Assembly: GCA_964350695.1 (NCBI GenBank)
Contig: CAYGKM010000006.1
Coordinates: 62,001-126,000 of the forward strand
Length of the DNA: 64,000 bases
Source: TMED27 sp964350695
GTDB lineage: Bacteria > Pseudomonadota > Alphaproteobacteria > Micavibrionales > Micavibrionaceae
Direction of reading: 5' to 3'
Shown: positions 9,021 through 17,906 of the stretch, one piece after another
Position numbering within the stretch: the first letter of the stretch is position 1
How the letters are laid out: the number at the start of each line of letters is the position of its first letter
The notes under the pieces: model-generated
What the model was told of the DNA's origin: nothing
Databases searched by the model: none
What the model saw: only the letters and a program-made list of their open reading frames with translations
Program-made: the position numbers and the translations under genes

Positions 9021-10159
9021 ACATTGTTATATTTGGCGCTGGGATTGCGGGGCTTTGGGCTTTTAATCACTTTAAAGCCTTAGGCTATGATGCGCTGCTG
9101 CTGGAATCTAAATCTATCGGGGGCGGGCAAAGCATTGCTTCGCAGGGCATTATTCACTCCGGTTTAAAATATGCATTTGCAGGCAAGCTGAACAAGCTCG
9201 CGCACAGTATTTCGGCCATGCCCGATCTTTGGCGCGACGCACTTGCCGGCAAAGGCGATGTGGATTTGAGCGCGGCGGCGTATAATGCCAAGAGCCAGCT
9301 TCTTTTGATACCAGGCGGGTTTATGGGCGGGCTTGTGACTTTGGTGACAAAGCAAGCTCTGGGCAACAATGTTCACGAAGTGGCGAAAAAAGATTGGCCC
9401 GAAGACATTAAAAACAGCGGCTTTTCGGGCAAAGTTGTGTTTATGGACGAGCCTGTTCTGGATGTACCCTCCGTGATGCGCGCGCTCGCCGAGCCTTATA
9501 AGGATTGTATCCGCAAAATTGATACGCCTGATACGCCGTTCACGTTTCTTGAAAAACACGGAATCACCGCCAAGCAGGTTATCTTTACGGGCGCCGCGGC
9601 GAACGAGAAGATCGCACATCGCAAAGGCCATGATGAGGGGCTGGAGACGCAAAAGCGTCCGCTGCTTATGGGGATGCTGAAGCCTGCGCCATTTTCGCTT
9701 TATGCGCATCTGGTTGGATCATCAGACAAGCCCGTAGCCACCATCACCACGCACACAGCGAGCGACGGCACATTGTTATGGTATCTTGGCGGCAGCGTAG
9801 CAGAGCGCGACAAAGAGTCTAATCCTGATGAGGTTTATAAAGCCACCATTAAAGGCTTTGCCAAATATCTCCCTCATGTTGATTTATCGAAGGTGGAATG
9901 GGCGAGCGTGCCGATTGATCGCATCGAGGGGAAATCGAGTGTTGACGGATGGATGCCCGATACGCCCACCATCCATACATATAAGAATGTGCATTATTGC
10001 TGGCCGACGAAACTGACCTTCGCGCCCTTGCTTAGTGATCGGTTGATTGAGAAAATGACGATTGAGCCTTCGGGCGCAACTTCAGATTTTTCTGACCTGC
10101 CTGAAGTTGAATATTCACAACCCCCATGGGATAAAAGCCAATGGACAAAACGCAGCTAG
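9002..10159 (+). CDS. FAD-dependent oxidoreductase (DAO family)
   Basis: 385 residues. The N-terminal FAD-binding Rossmann motif FGAGIAGLWA (residues 11-20) is followed by the acidic end of strand 2 (LLLESKS) and GGGQSIASQGIIHSG, typical of the D-amino-acid oxidase / L-2-hydroxyglutarate oxidase superfamily. The start overlaps the hydrolase gene by 19 bases and the end overlaps the aldo/keto reductase by 19 bases. Substrate unknown; coupling with an aldo/keto reductase suggests a short redox pathway on a hydroxy- or amino-acid, which is inference. Confidence 0.8.
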   Translation: MAQKEIDIVIFGAGIAGLWAFNHFKALGYDALLLESKSIGGGQSIASQGIIHSGLKYAFAGKLNKLAHSISAMPDLWRDALAGKGDVDLSAAAYNAKSQLLLIPGGFMGGLVTLVTKQALGNNVHEVAKKDWPEDIKNSGFSGKVVFMDEPVLDVPSVMRALAEPYKDCIRKIDTPDTPFTFLEKHGITAKQVIFTGAAANEKIAHRKGHDEGLETQKRPLLMGMLKPAPFSLYAHLVGSSDKPVATITTHTASDGTLLWYLGGSVAERDKESNPDEVYKATIKGFAKYLPHVDLSKVEWASVPIDRIEGKSSVDGWMPDTPTIHTYKNVHYCWPTKLTFAPLLSDRLIEKMTIEPSGATSDFSDLPEVEYSQPPWDKSQWTKRS

Positions 10160-10902
10160 GGGATACAGATATCCGTGTTTCACGCCTTGGTTTGGGCACG
10201 GTGAAGTTCGGGCGCAATGCGGGGGTGAAATATCCGCAAGATTTCGAGATTCCGGATGAGGCGACGCTTGCCGACCTATTGGCGCTGGCGAAAGATTTGG
10301 GCATCAATATGCTTGATACCGCGCCCGCATACGGAACATCCGAGGAGCGCCTTGGGCGGCTGCTCAGGGATCAACGCAAAGAGTGGGTGATTATCGGCAA
10401 GGCGGGAGAAGAGTTTGAGAACGGAAATTCGGTTTATAATTTCACACCGGAGCATTTCGAGATAAGCCTTGAGCGCAGCCTGAGGCGCCTGCAGACGGAT
10501 TATCTGGATGTCTTGATGCTGCATTCCGATGGCAATGATCTGGCCAATCTTTCAGATGAAATTATAGAGACGCTGCAGGGCTTTAAAGCCCGCGGCCTTG
10601 TGCGCGCGATTGGTGCATCGACCAAAACGCCAGAGGGCGGCGTGCGGGCGCTTGAGACCATGGATGTTGTGATGGCAACCTATACTGATGAATATCGCGA
10701 CGAAGAGCCTGTGCTGGATTATGCGACCATGCATAATAAAGGCGTGATTTTGAAGAAGGTGCTGTCGAGCGGCCATAATACTAACATCGAGAACGCGTTC
10801 AGGTTCGCGTTTGCACATTCGGGCGTTTCTGCGGCGATTATCGGCACGATTAACCCCGATCATTTGCGAAATAATATGTCGGCTATTGCGCGGGTTCTGT
10901 AA
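10141..10902 (+). CDS. Aldo/keto reductase
   Basis: NAD(P)H-dependent carbonyl reductase of the (beta/alpha)8 AKR superfamily. The catalytic tetrad is intact: D59 and Y64 in LDTAPAYG, K87 in IIGKAG and H128 in LMLHSDG. The C-terminal cofactor segment AAIIGTINPDHLRNN is present. At 253 residues it is shorter than the usual 300-330. Last gene of the secA-hydrolase-FAD enzyme-AKR run; its 3' end overlaps the convergent transporter gene by 20 bases. Substrate unknown. Confidence 0.87.
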   Translation: MDKTQLGDTDIRVSRLGLGTVKFGRNAGVKYPQDFEIPDEATLADLLALAKDLGINMLDTAPAYGTSEERLGRLLRDQRKEWVIIGKAGEEFENGNSVYNFTPEHFEISLERSLRRLQTDYLDVLMLHSDGNDLANLSDEIIETLQGFKARGLVRAIGASTKTPEGGVRALETMDVVMATYTDEYRDEEPVLDYATMHNKGVILKKVLSSGHNTNIENAFRFAFAHSGVSAAIIGTINPDHLRNNMSAIARVL

Positions 10903-12148
10903 CGCGGATTTTGGTGATTTGGTTGCGCTGGCGGCGCACGACATCGAACCTGAAGCCATGAAACATAAAGCTCTGGCCCGCATCGGGGATCATTTGTGAT
11001 TCAAACAAAATCAACCCTGCAAGCGTCGAGTATTCATCGCCCGGCAGCCCCCAATCATATTCACGGTTTAAATCACGGATCGTCACCGTGCCATCGACCA
11101 TATATTGGTTTTCATTGAGCTTTCGCACTCCGATAACCGAAACATCATGTTCGTCATCAATTTCGCCGACAATTTCTTCGAGAATATCTTCCATGGTCAC
11201 AATGCCCATGAACGCGCCGTATTCATCAATCACGGCGGCGAAATGTTCTTTGTTGTCGCGGAAAGTTTGCAGCTGATCGAAGAGCGTTGTTGTTTCGGGG
11301 ACAAAGCGCGGCTCCATCATCACATTCTCAATCTTGATTTTTGTAGTGTCACCTTTTTTGTCATTCAATTCGCGCAAAAGCAGTTTCGAGTGCAACACGC
11401 CGATAATATTATCGGTATCGTCCCGATAGACAGGCAGGCGCGTATAAGGGCTGTCCATCACTTCTTTGATAATATCCGCCATGGGGTCATTTGCATCAAT
11501 CATGATGACGTTCTTGCGGTGGATCATAATCTCTTCCAGATCGACATCCGCGAGATCAAGGATAGAGCGCAGCATGGCGCGCTGTTCTTGGGTTTCCTGT
11601 TCAGGGCCTTCGTGCATATCAATGACGCCGCGCAGTAGCTCCAGATGCGAGCCGACACCGACCTTTGAGATATCAATGCCGAACATGCGCAGAACCATAC
11701 GCACAATCCATGTCACGGTTTCGGTTATGGGCGCGAAAACAATGATGACGCCGCGAATAACCGGGGCGATGCGCATTGAGAGGCTTTCGGCATGATGCAG
11801 CGCATAGGTTTTGGGGAGCACTTCAGCGAAGATCAACACCAGCATTGTCATCACAAGCGTGGCGTAAACGACCCCCGCTTCACCGAAGACTTTAATCATG
11901 ACGCTGGTGGCCAAGGCAGAGGCCATAATATTGACAAGGTTATTGCCCAAAAGCAGCGCGCCGATCATGCGATCTTTATGTTCGCGAATTCTATTTACGA
12001 GACCTGCGCGCTCGTTGCCCTCTTTCTCGCGGTTATGCATCCGCACCTTGGAAGCCGCAGTGAGCGCGGTTTCGGAGCTTGAAAAAAACGCCGAGAGAAA
12101 CAACAGAATAAAAATAGCAATTATAGGGAGGAGAATGCCGAAGACCAT
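10883..12148 (-). CDS. CNNM/CorC-type transporter (DUF21-CBS-CBS-CorC_HlyC)
   Basis: 421-residue inner-membrane protein of the CNNM/HlyC-CorC family, linked to Mg2+/Co2+ efflux and often labelled hemolysin by homology. Residues 1-190 are the DUF21 membrane domain with hydrophobic helices (FILLFLSAFFSSSETA at the start). A tandem CBS pair follows at about 205-330 (VIDEYGAFMGIVTMEDILEEIVGEI), then a CorC/HlyC C-terminal domain. Its first 28 bases overlap the end of aroB, so it is the third gene of aroK-aroB-CNNM, a common alphaproteobacterial order. Confidence 0.9.
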   Translation of the reverse strand: MVFGILLPIIAIFILLFLSAFFSSSETALTAASKVRMHNREKEGNERAGLVNRIREHKDRMIGALLLGNNLVNIMASALATSVMIKVFGEAGVVYATLVMTMLVLIFAEVLPKTYALHHAESLSMRIAPVIRGVIIVFAPITETVTWIVRMVLRMFGIDISKVGVGSHLELLRGVIDMHEGPEQETQEQRAMLRSILDLADVDLEEIMIHRKNVIMIDANDPMADIIKEVMDSPYTRLPVYRDDTDNIIGVLHSKLLLRELNDKKGDTTKIKIENVMMEPRFVPETTTLFDQLQTFRDNKEHFAAVIDEYGAFMGIVTMEDILEEIVGEIDDEHDVSVIGVRKLNENQYMVDGTVTIRDLNREYDWGLPGDEYSTLAGLILFESQMIPDAGQSFMFHGFRFDVVRRQRNQITKIRVTEPAQ

Positions 12149-13281
12149 CGCCCTTTACCTTCCTTTTTCTCGCCGCCTAAAGATTCCTTCAGGACGCTGC
12201 GGACAAATTTTTCAGATACATCGTTGCGAAGCAAGGCCTCGCCGATACCGTCGGCAACCACAAAAACCATTTTGCCGTCTTTGACTTTTTTATCGCGTTT
12301 CATAATTTCGATCAGATCGTCCACGCTTGTGCTGAGCGAATCTATGTAGGCGGCACGTGTTGGAAGGCCAACAGCTTCATAATGGCTGATGACGCGCAGA
12401 ACGTCTTCGTCGCTGCATAGTTTCATTCTCAGCGAGAGGTTAAAGGCCATGACGGTTCCGATGGCTACGGCTTCGCCGTGAAGGAGGTCGCCGTTATATC
12501 CTGCGGCGGCTTCCAAAGCGTGACCGAATGTGTGACCGAGATTTAGAAGCGCCCGCGCACCATGTTCACGTTCGTCGGCTTCCACCATTTCGGATTTGGC
12601 CTTGCAGCTGACTTCGAGGATATAGGTCAGCGCTTCTTCGTCGAGATCAAGTACGCGCTGGTAATTTTGCTCAAGCCAGTTAAAGAACCCAGCATTGCGG
12701 ATCAGGCCATATTTAACAACCTCGGCATATCCCGCAAGAAGCTCGCGCTTGGGCAGGGTTTTTAATGTTTCAAGATCGGCGATCACGGCTTGGGGCTGAT
12801 AGAAACTGCCGACAAGATTTTTGCCTTGTTTGGTGTTAATTCCGGTTTTACCGCCAACCGAGCTATCGACTTGCGAGAGCAGCGTAGTCGGGATTTGGAT
12901 ATATTTTACGCCGCGCATGGCGATGGAAGCGCAAAAGCCCGTAAGGTCGCCAATCACTCCGCCGCCGACAGCCAAAACGAGAGAGTCGCGGTTTATACCA
13001 TTTTCGAGGAAAAAGGTGCTGACCTTTTCTACATATTCGAATGATTTTGTTTTTTCGCCCGCGGGCAGCGTGATCAGGTTTGTCTTCGCCCCGCCATCAT
13101 CACGCAGCAGCTTTTCGATGCGCTGCGCATAAGGCTCGACGTTTTTATCCGTGACAATAAATACACCGCGCCCGTGAAGGTCTTCAGGCATGAAATCATT
13201 GATACGAAACAGCAGCGCCGATCCGATATAAATATCGTATGTGCGGGTATCAAGATCAATCGTGACTATGCGTGTGTCCAT
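12121..13281 (-). CDS. aroB: 3-dehydroquinate synthase
   Basis: Converts DAHP to 3-dehydroquinate in the shikimate pathway, using NAD+ and a divalent metal. Visible signatures: the NAD-binding LAVGGGVIGDLTGF, IPTTLLSQVDSSVGGKTGIN, the metal ligand region NLGHTFGHALE, and HGEAVAIG. At 386 residues it has a short Gly/Lys/Ser-rich C-terminal tail beyond the usual end. It lies 23 bases downstream of aroK and overlaps the CNNM transporter gene by 28 bases. Confidence 0.96.
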   Translation of the reverse strand: MDTRIVTIDLDTRTYDIYIGSALLFRINDFMPEDLHGRGVFIVTDKNVEPYAQRIEKLLRDDGGAKTNLITLPAGEKTKSFEYVEKVSTFFLENGINRDSLVLAVGGGVIGDLTGFCASIAMRGVKYIQIPTTLLSQVDSSVGGKTGINTKQGKNLVGSFYQPQAVIADLETLKTLPKRELLAGYAEVVKYGLIRNAGFFNWLEQNYQRVLDLDEEALTYILEVSCKAKSEMVEADEREHGARALLNLGHTFGHALEAAAGYNGDLLHGEAVAIGTVMAFNLSLRMKLCSDEDVLRVISHYEAVGLPTRAAYIDSLSTSVDDLIEIMKRDKKVKDGKMVFVVADGIGEALLRNDVSEKFVRSVLKESLGGEKKEGKGRWSSAFSSL

Positions 13282-13304
13282 GGGCTTCTTGTTCTATAGA
13301 TAAT

Positions 13305-13862
13305 TCATATTTCAGACAACGCTTTTATGATGTTTTGCGTGGCCTCGCCGGCGTTGCTCTTTGCGGACTTGATATGGATATCGGCCTGTTCATATTGCGG
13401 GCGGCGTTTTTTCAATATTTCTTTCAGCGTTTCTTTAGGCTTAGTCTTTTGAATCAGCGGTCTATCGCTGTCTTTTATCCTGTCCCAGATTTGATCTATA
13501 TCAACATCCAGCCAGACGCTGTGGGCGGCGTTTTTGATCGCGGTTCGGGTGATTTCATTTTCGAACGCCCCTCCTCCGCTTGCAATCACACATAAGGGCT
13601 GCGTTAATAAATCCGTGATGGTCGCGCTTTCAACCTCTCGGAATTTCGTTTCTCCGAATTTTTCAAATATGTCGGGAATGCGCATACCCGCTTTTTCTTC
13701 GATAACTTTATCCACATCGTAAAACGGACAGTCCAAAATTTGCGCTAAAGCAAAGCCAATATGGGATTTGCCAGCACCCATCATACCGACAAGCACAATC
13801 GGCTTTTCGGTTTTTTGTAATAATTTTTGTATATCTTCTTGAAAAACATTGTCCTTTTCCAT
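13305..13862 (-). CDS. aroK: Shikimate kinase
   Basis: Phosphorylates shikimate to shikimate 3-phosphate. From the ATG at 13862 the protein has 185 residues with Walker A GMMGAGKS (26-33), shikimate-binding Asp in FYDVDK (49-51), GGGAFE, and the lid arginine in DSDRPLI. A GTG-initiated form eight residues longer, starting at 13886, cannot be excluded. First gene of aroK-aroB-CNNM, divergent from a small membrane-peptide gene and xerD. Confidence 0.94.
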   Translation of the reverse strand: MEKDNVFQEDIQKLLQKTEKPIVLVGMMGAGKSHIGFALAQILDCPFYDVDKVIEEKAGMRIPDIFEKFGETKFREVESATITDLLTQPLCVIASGGGAFENEITRTAIKNAAHSVWLDVDIDQIWDRIKDSDRPLIQKTKPKETLKEILKKRRPQYEQADIHIKSAKSNAGEATQNIIKALSEI

Positions 13863-13953
13863 TACATGACTATAAGTCCAAGACACACCCTGCGTAAAGA
13901 TAAGGCTTTGATCAAAAGCTGTTTTTAAGATTTAGCACTGAAAGGCCACCAGT

Positions 13954-14085
13954 ATGAAATTCCTGATGTATTTGCTTGTAACAATCCTATTCATAGGTTT
14001 TGTCGGGTTTATCGTCATTGGTTTATCACCCGTCGAAGTACAACAGACGCCTGTTATCAAGGATGTTTCTGATAAAATAGAATAA
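13954..14085 (+). CDS. 43-residue single-pass membrane peptide
   Basis: A small open frame with an AAGG ribosome site eight bases before the ATG. It encodes a very hydrophobic N-terminal helix (residues 3-24, rich in L, V, I, F, G), then SPVEVQQTPV and a charged end. It sits between the divergent aroK and xerD, where related Alphaproteobacteria, as I recall, often have a similar short peptide. Function unknown. The helix, the start site and the position support a real gene; the short length keeps confidence moderate. Confidence 0.55.
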   Translation: MKFLMYLLVTILFIGFVGFIVIGLSPVEVQQTPVIKDVSDKIE

Positions 14086-14161
14086 ATTATGGCAAAAAAT
14101 GCACATTGTGTGTACTATTACCATAATTCACAAAAACTGCTTAAATAATTTATGAAAATGC

Positions 14162-14191
14162 TTGACACAAAGGGCTTCCGTAAATTATGTA
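14162..14191 (+). promoter_or_regulatory. Candidate xerD promoter
   Basis: A perfect TTGACA (14162-14167) lies 18 bases before TATGTA (14186-14191), inside the A/T-rich 260-base spacer upstream of the recombinase. The leader would be about 150 bases, which is long. Nothing else recognisable lies between 14086 and 14345. Confidence 0.4.
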
Positions 14192-14345
14192 ATGCATAAG
14201 ACAAAAATAAGTGATTAAGCACTTTTAAGTTATAAATGTCGTAAAAACAGGGAATGAACCTTCGAAAACGGCTATTACGCTTTAAATTAAGTGTGGGGAA
14301 TGCTTTTTTAAAAAAGCACACAAAAAGAAAGAAGGAGAATACCAT

Positions 14346-15338
14346 ATGGCACGTCCAGGTCGCCCAGCAATGCCGAAGCCGGATCTACATCCGTATGTTG
14401 ATGCATTTTTAGATATGCTTACAACCGAGCGCGGTGCAGCAATGAATACTCGCCATGCCTATTGGAGAGATCTTGCAGATGTGAGCCTCTACCTTCGCAA
14501 AGAGCGTAACTCAGATGTCGATAAAGCGACACCTGATGACCTGAAAGCGTATTTGAAAAATTTAAGCGAGAAAACTCACGTTAAAGGCGAGCGTAGCGGC
14601 AAGATTGCTGTTCGCACCGTTGCCCGTCGTTTATCCGCTATGCGTCAGTTCTACCGCTTCCTGATTTCCGAAGGAAACCGTAGCGATGACCCGACAACAA
14701 CAATCGAAAGCCCGAAACAAACACGCACTTTGCCAAAAACTTTGAGCGAAGCGGAAGTTACGCAGCTTATCAAAACAGCCGGTGTTCGCGGCACGCCTGA
14801 AAGCGTTCGTTTGGTATGTTTGCTCGAAATGCTTTATGCAACCGGTCTTCGTGTGTCCGAGCTTGTCGGTTTGCCGATGTCTGCTTTGGCGGAAGATCAA
14901 CAATTCATCACGATTGCCGGTAAAGCCGGTCGTGAGCGTATGGTTCCTCTTTCCGACCCAGGTCAGAAAGCCCTTACTGATTATTTGAACGTGCGCAAGC
15001 GCTTCATAGGCGCAGAAGGTAAAGAAAATCAAGAGCAATGGGTTTTCCCATCACGCACATCCGATAGCGGTCACTTGACACGTCAGCGTTTCGCACAGTT
15101 GCTTAAAGACTTGGCGCGCGCTGCAGAAGTTGATGAAGACCGCGTATCTCCGCATGTTCTTCGCCACGCTTTTGCAACCCATCTTCTTTCACGCGGCGCC
15201 GATTTGCGCAGCGTTCAAAAAATGCTGGGTCACGCAGATATTGCGACGACACAAATCTATACGCATATTGTTGGCGAGAACCTGAAAGAGACAGTGAAGG
15301 ATAAGCATCCTTTGTCGAAAAAATCAGGCTCTAAATAG
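14346..15338 (+). CDS. xerD: XerD-type site-specific tyrosine recombinase
   Basis: Resolves chromosome dimers at dif with its partner XerC. 330 residues: N-terminal SAM-like DNA-binding domain to about residue 120, then the catalytic domain with R169 (GLRVSEL), K193 (AGKAGRER), H270 and R273 (HVLRHAF), H296 (LGHADI) and the nucleophile Y305 (TTQIYTH). All six catalytic positions are intact. The ATG follows a strong AGAAGGAG site. It has about 14 extra N-terminal residues rich in Pro and Arg. A core chromosomal gene rather than a mobile-element integrase, judged by its aroK/accA neighbours. Confidence 0.93.
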   Translation: MARPGRPAMPKPDLHPYVDAFLDMLTTERGAAMNTRHAYWRDLADVSLYLRKERNSDVDKATPDDLKAYLKNLSEKTHVKGERSGKIAVRTVARRLSAMRQFYRFLISEGNRSDDPTTTIESPKQTRTLPKTLSEAEVTQLIKTAGVRGTPESVRLVCLLEMLYATGLRVSELVGLPMSALAEDQQFITIAGKAGRERMVPLSDPGQKALTDYLNVRKRFIGAEGKENQEQWVFPSRTSDSGHLTRQRFAQLLKDLARAAEVDEDRVSPHVLRHAFATHLLSRGADLRSVQKMLGHADIATTQIYTHIVGENLKETVKDKHPLSKKSGSK

Positions 15339-15360
15339 TCAACACCCTTTAAAAGTTTAT

Positions 15361-15403
15361 AATCAGGCGGTACAGTTTCATTTGAATTGTATCGCCTGAT
15401 TTG
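15361..15403 (+). terminator. Hairpin between xerD and accA
   Basis: AATCAGGCGGTACA (15361-15374) pairs with TGTATCGCCTGATT (15388-15401): a 14-base stem with one G-T wobble and a 13-base loop. Only a short T tract follows, so it may act as a weak terminator or a processing site. Its outer arm matches that of the carD terminator. Confidence 0.6.
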
Positions 15404-15452
15404 CTATCAAACGGCGTTAACCCAATCCGACTCTTTAAGGCGACACCATATT

Positions 15453-16394
15453 ATGCTTGATTTCGAAAAGCCCATATTGGAACTGGAAGGCAAGATTTCC
15501 GAGCTTCGCAATGTCAGCAGCGACAGCGAAGTGAATATTGCCGATGAAGTCAAACGGATGCAGGTGAAGGCCGACAAGCTTTTGCAAAACGCCTATAGCA
15601 AGCTTACGCCTGCGCAGAAGGTTCAAGTGGCGCGCCACCCGCAGCGCCCGCATTTCAAAGATTACATTGAAGGGCTTGTTACAGACTTCACACCGCTTGC
15701 GGGGGACCGCAACTATGCGGAGGATCATGCCCTGCCCGGCGGCATTGGCCGTATTAAAGGTCAGGCTTGCGTCATTTTGGGTCAAGAAAAAGGCCATGAC
15801 ACGCAAAGCCGCATTCATCACAATTTCGGCATGGCACGCCCTGAAGGGTATCGCAAGGCGCAGCGCCTGATGTCAATGGCAGCGCAGTTCCAGCTTCCGA
15901 TTATTACCCTTGTTGATACGGCGGGGGCATATCCCGGTATGGGCGCGGAAGAGCGCGGGCAGTCAGAGGCGATTGCGAAATCTATCGAGAAATGTTTGCG
16001 CGTGGATGTGCCGATTATTTCCGTGGTGATTGGCGAAGGCGGATCAGGCGGCGCGGTTGCAATCGCCGTTGCCGACCGTATTTATATGCTTGAGCATTCG
16101 ATTTATTCCGTGATCTCCCCTGAAGGGTGCGCCTCTATTTTATGGCGCAGCGGTGATTTTGCGGATGATGCCGCGACAGCGCTTAAGCTGACGGCGCAAG
16201 ACCTTAAGGAACTCAAACTTATTGACGGTATCATAGAAGAGCCGACGGGCGGCGCGCATCGCCACAAAAAAGAGACCATTGCCTCTGTCGGCAAGCAAAT
16301 CGAAAAAGCGCTTCAGGAGCTATCCCCTTGGGATAATGCATCCATCATCAAAAAGCGCCGCGAGAAATTCCTCGCGTTTGGCCGCAACGTTTAA
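15453..16394 (+). CDS. accA: Acetyl-CoA carboxylase carboxyltransferase, alpha subunit
   Basis: Transfers carboxyl from biotin carrier protein to acetyl-CoA with AccD, the first committed step of fatty-acid synthesis. The start MLDFEKPILELE at 15453 matches the conserved N-terminus; the frame is open back to 15387 but those residues are not family-like. 313 residues. Signatures: RPHFKDYI, DTAGAYPGMGAEERGQ, IGEGGSGGA, and PEGCASILW. Confidence 0.97.
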   Translation: MLDFEKPILELEGKISELRNVSSDSEVNIADEVKRMQVKADKLLQNAYSKLTPAQKVQVARHPQRPHFKDYIEGLVTDFTPLAGDRNYAEDHALPGGIGRIKGQACVILGQEKGHDTQSRIHHNFGMARPEGYRKAQRLMSMAAQFQLPIITLVDTAGAYPGMGAEERGQSEAIAKSIEKCLRVDVPIISVVIGEGGSGGAVAIAVADRIYMLEHSIYSVISPEGCASILWRSGDFADDAATALKLTAQDLKELKLIDGIIEEPTGGAHRHKKETIASVGKQIEKALQELSPWDNASIIKKRREKFLAFGRNV

Positions 16395-16396
16395 TC

Positions 16397-16843
16397 CTAA
16401 TACGCTGCGATACCTTCATTTCCATTCGGTTTATGTGACACCGTACATACGTCACTTAAATTTGCCGCTTGCTTGCCTTTAAGGGGATTAAGGGGCGGTG
16501 ATATTTTTGCACGACGCTTCATGACTTCAAAACTGCCATGGCCCGCGCGCTTATGCCCCTCTTCCGTGGTTGCGGCACGAAAATAAAGCATCAAAAATAC
16601 GCGGATGGCCGCTGTTAAAGATGTTTGAGAATGTTTGCGCAGGCTTATAAGGCTGCAAATATCATGGATGCTGCAATTTTCGCGATCTGATATTTCCTTT
16701 AGAGCCACCCACATTTCAGGCTCAAGGCGGACAGATGTCCTTCGTTTTAAAACAGTGATATTGCGGCTGATAAGCGTGCTTTTAGGCAGCGGATCGCATT
16801 TATTTTCAAAGGTGTTATTTTTGGCATTGTTGTATATCCCCAT
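16397..16843 (-). CDS. Ribbon-helix-helix domain protein (RHH_4-like)
   Basis: 148 residues from the ATG at 16843, which has a GGGAG site upstream (a frame to 16888 exists). The central part has the pattern RRTSVRLEPEMW-x-ALKEI ... LTAAIRVFLMLYFR, which matches a ribbon-helix-helix DNA-binding domain of the arylsulfotransferase-neighbour type (PF13467). In Alphaproteobacteria these are small regulators of unknown target. A basic, Pro/Lys-rich C-terminal tail of about 55 residues follows. It ends 2 bases from the end of accA on the opposite strand. Confidence 0.65.
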   Translation of the reverse strand: MGIYNNAKNNTFENKCDPLPKSTLISRNITVLKRRTSVRLEPEMWVALKEISDRENCSIHDICSLISLRKHSQTSLTAAIRVFLMLYFRAATTEEGHKRAGHGSFEVMKRRAKISPPLNPLKGKQAANLSDVCTVSHKPNGNEGIAAY

Positions 16844-16929
16844 CTTAAGTCTCCCATACTTAGTCAGATATCGGTTTTTAAACCACACTCATAAGTATAT
16901 ACACGTACAACCTTGAGGTGTAAATAGGC

Positions 16930-17208
16930 TTACATTATTTCGCTTTCTTTTTCGGTAAGAAGTTTAAACGACAGCGCATGAAGACCAGACCTATAAACAC
17001 CGCCTAAAGCCGTGTTTACAAGTCTTTGGCGCTCTACCCTCGACAACCCTTCGAATGAATTTGATACAACCATAAGTTTGTAATTCGTCTCGCCGCTGCC
17101 ATCATCGCCCGCATGGCCTGCGTGTTTATGGCTTTCATTTATGAGTTCATAATGAATAGGTGAGAAATCTTTTTCGATTATGTCCTTGATAGTTTGCGTT
17201 ATGCTCAT
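16930..17208 (-). CDS. bolA: BolA family protein
   Basis: 92 residues. It shows the BolA pattern: HYELINESHKHAGH, then a beta strand (NYKLMVVSNSFEGLSRVERQ) and HALSFKLL near the end. BolA proteins partner monothiol glutaredoxins in Fe-S handling and can regulate morphology genes. It is divergent from the J-protein/cobS/cobT operon, an order common in Alphaproteobacteria. The 86-base spacer is A/T-rich with TATAAT hexamers on both strands. Confidence 0.92.
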   Translation of the reverse strand: MSITQTIKDIIEKDFSPIHYELINESHKHAGHAGDDGSGETNYKLMVVSNSFEGLSRVERQRLVNTALGGVYRSGLHALSFKLLTEKESEIM

Positions 17209-17294
17209 AATTTATATCCTTCAGTATTAGCGCAAAACCTTATAATCCGTTATTATAGTAAGAGATAACATACTCAAGAATTAAAATAGATTTT

Positions 17295-17906
17295 ATGCCG
17301 GAAATTCATTTAAAACCCAATTCTGCGGAATATGCAGACGAAAAAACAACCGTCAAGCCGGGGCAATGCGAAATGCCCGGTTGCCCGCTTCATGGAGAGC
17401 ATAAAGCGCCCAAGCATCGCGGCTTGAACGAGTATTATCTTTTTTGTTTCGACCATGTGCGGGAATATAACAAAGCATGGAATTTCTTTGAGGGTATGAA
17501 CGATTCCGAAGTCGAGCAGCACACTATCAATGCCATGTACGGCGATCGCCCGACATGGAAATATGGTGTAAACGGCGATCCATATGAAGAGCTTTATAAA
17601 AAAGCGTGGCAGACCTTCAATTATTCCAGCGAAGACCCGACGCAGCACAAAAAGCAGTATGATCCCTCTACTGGTGATTTCAGCCAATATAGTCAAGAGC
17701 ATAAGGCGATGGCGGTTATGGGCTTAGAGCCACCAATCACATTGGAGGGTGTGAAAATGAAATATAAGGAGCTTGCGAAGAAGCACCATCCTGACCTGAA
17801 TGGCGGCTGCGCAAAATCGGAAGAGCTTCTCAAAGAGATCAATATGGCCTATACCATATTGAAACTCGCATATGAGCAATATTCAGTTTTAAAAGAAAGA
17901 CGGTAA
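17295..17906 (+). CDS. J-domain protein with N-terminal Cys motif
   Basis: 203 residues. The C-terminal 65 residues form a J domain with the HPD motif (KKHHPDLNGG) that stimulates DnaK ATPase. The N-terminal part has CEMPGCPLHGEH and a later FCFDHV, a possible Cys/His metal site. Its TAA is immediately followed by the ATG of cobS, so the two are translationally coupled. Conserved linkage with cobS/cobT suggests a chaperone that helps assemble that AAA+/VWA complex (inference). Confidence 0.85.
   Translation: MPEIHLKPNSAEYADEKTTVKPGQCEMPGCPLHGEHKAPKHRGLNEYYLFCFDHVREYNKAWNFFEGMNDSEVEQHTINAMYGDRPTWKYGVNGDPYEELYKKAWQTFNYSSEDPTQHKKQYDPSTGDFSQYSQEHKAMAVMGLEPPITLEGVKMKYKELAKKHHPDLNGGCAKSEELLKEINMAYTILKLAYEQYSVLKERR

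Noticed and set aside
14346..15338. Phage or island integrase
   Set aside because: The recombinase has XerD motifs and core chromosomal neighbours; no attachment repeats or phage genes flank it.
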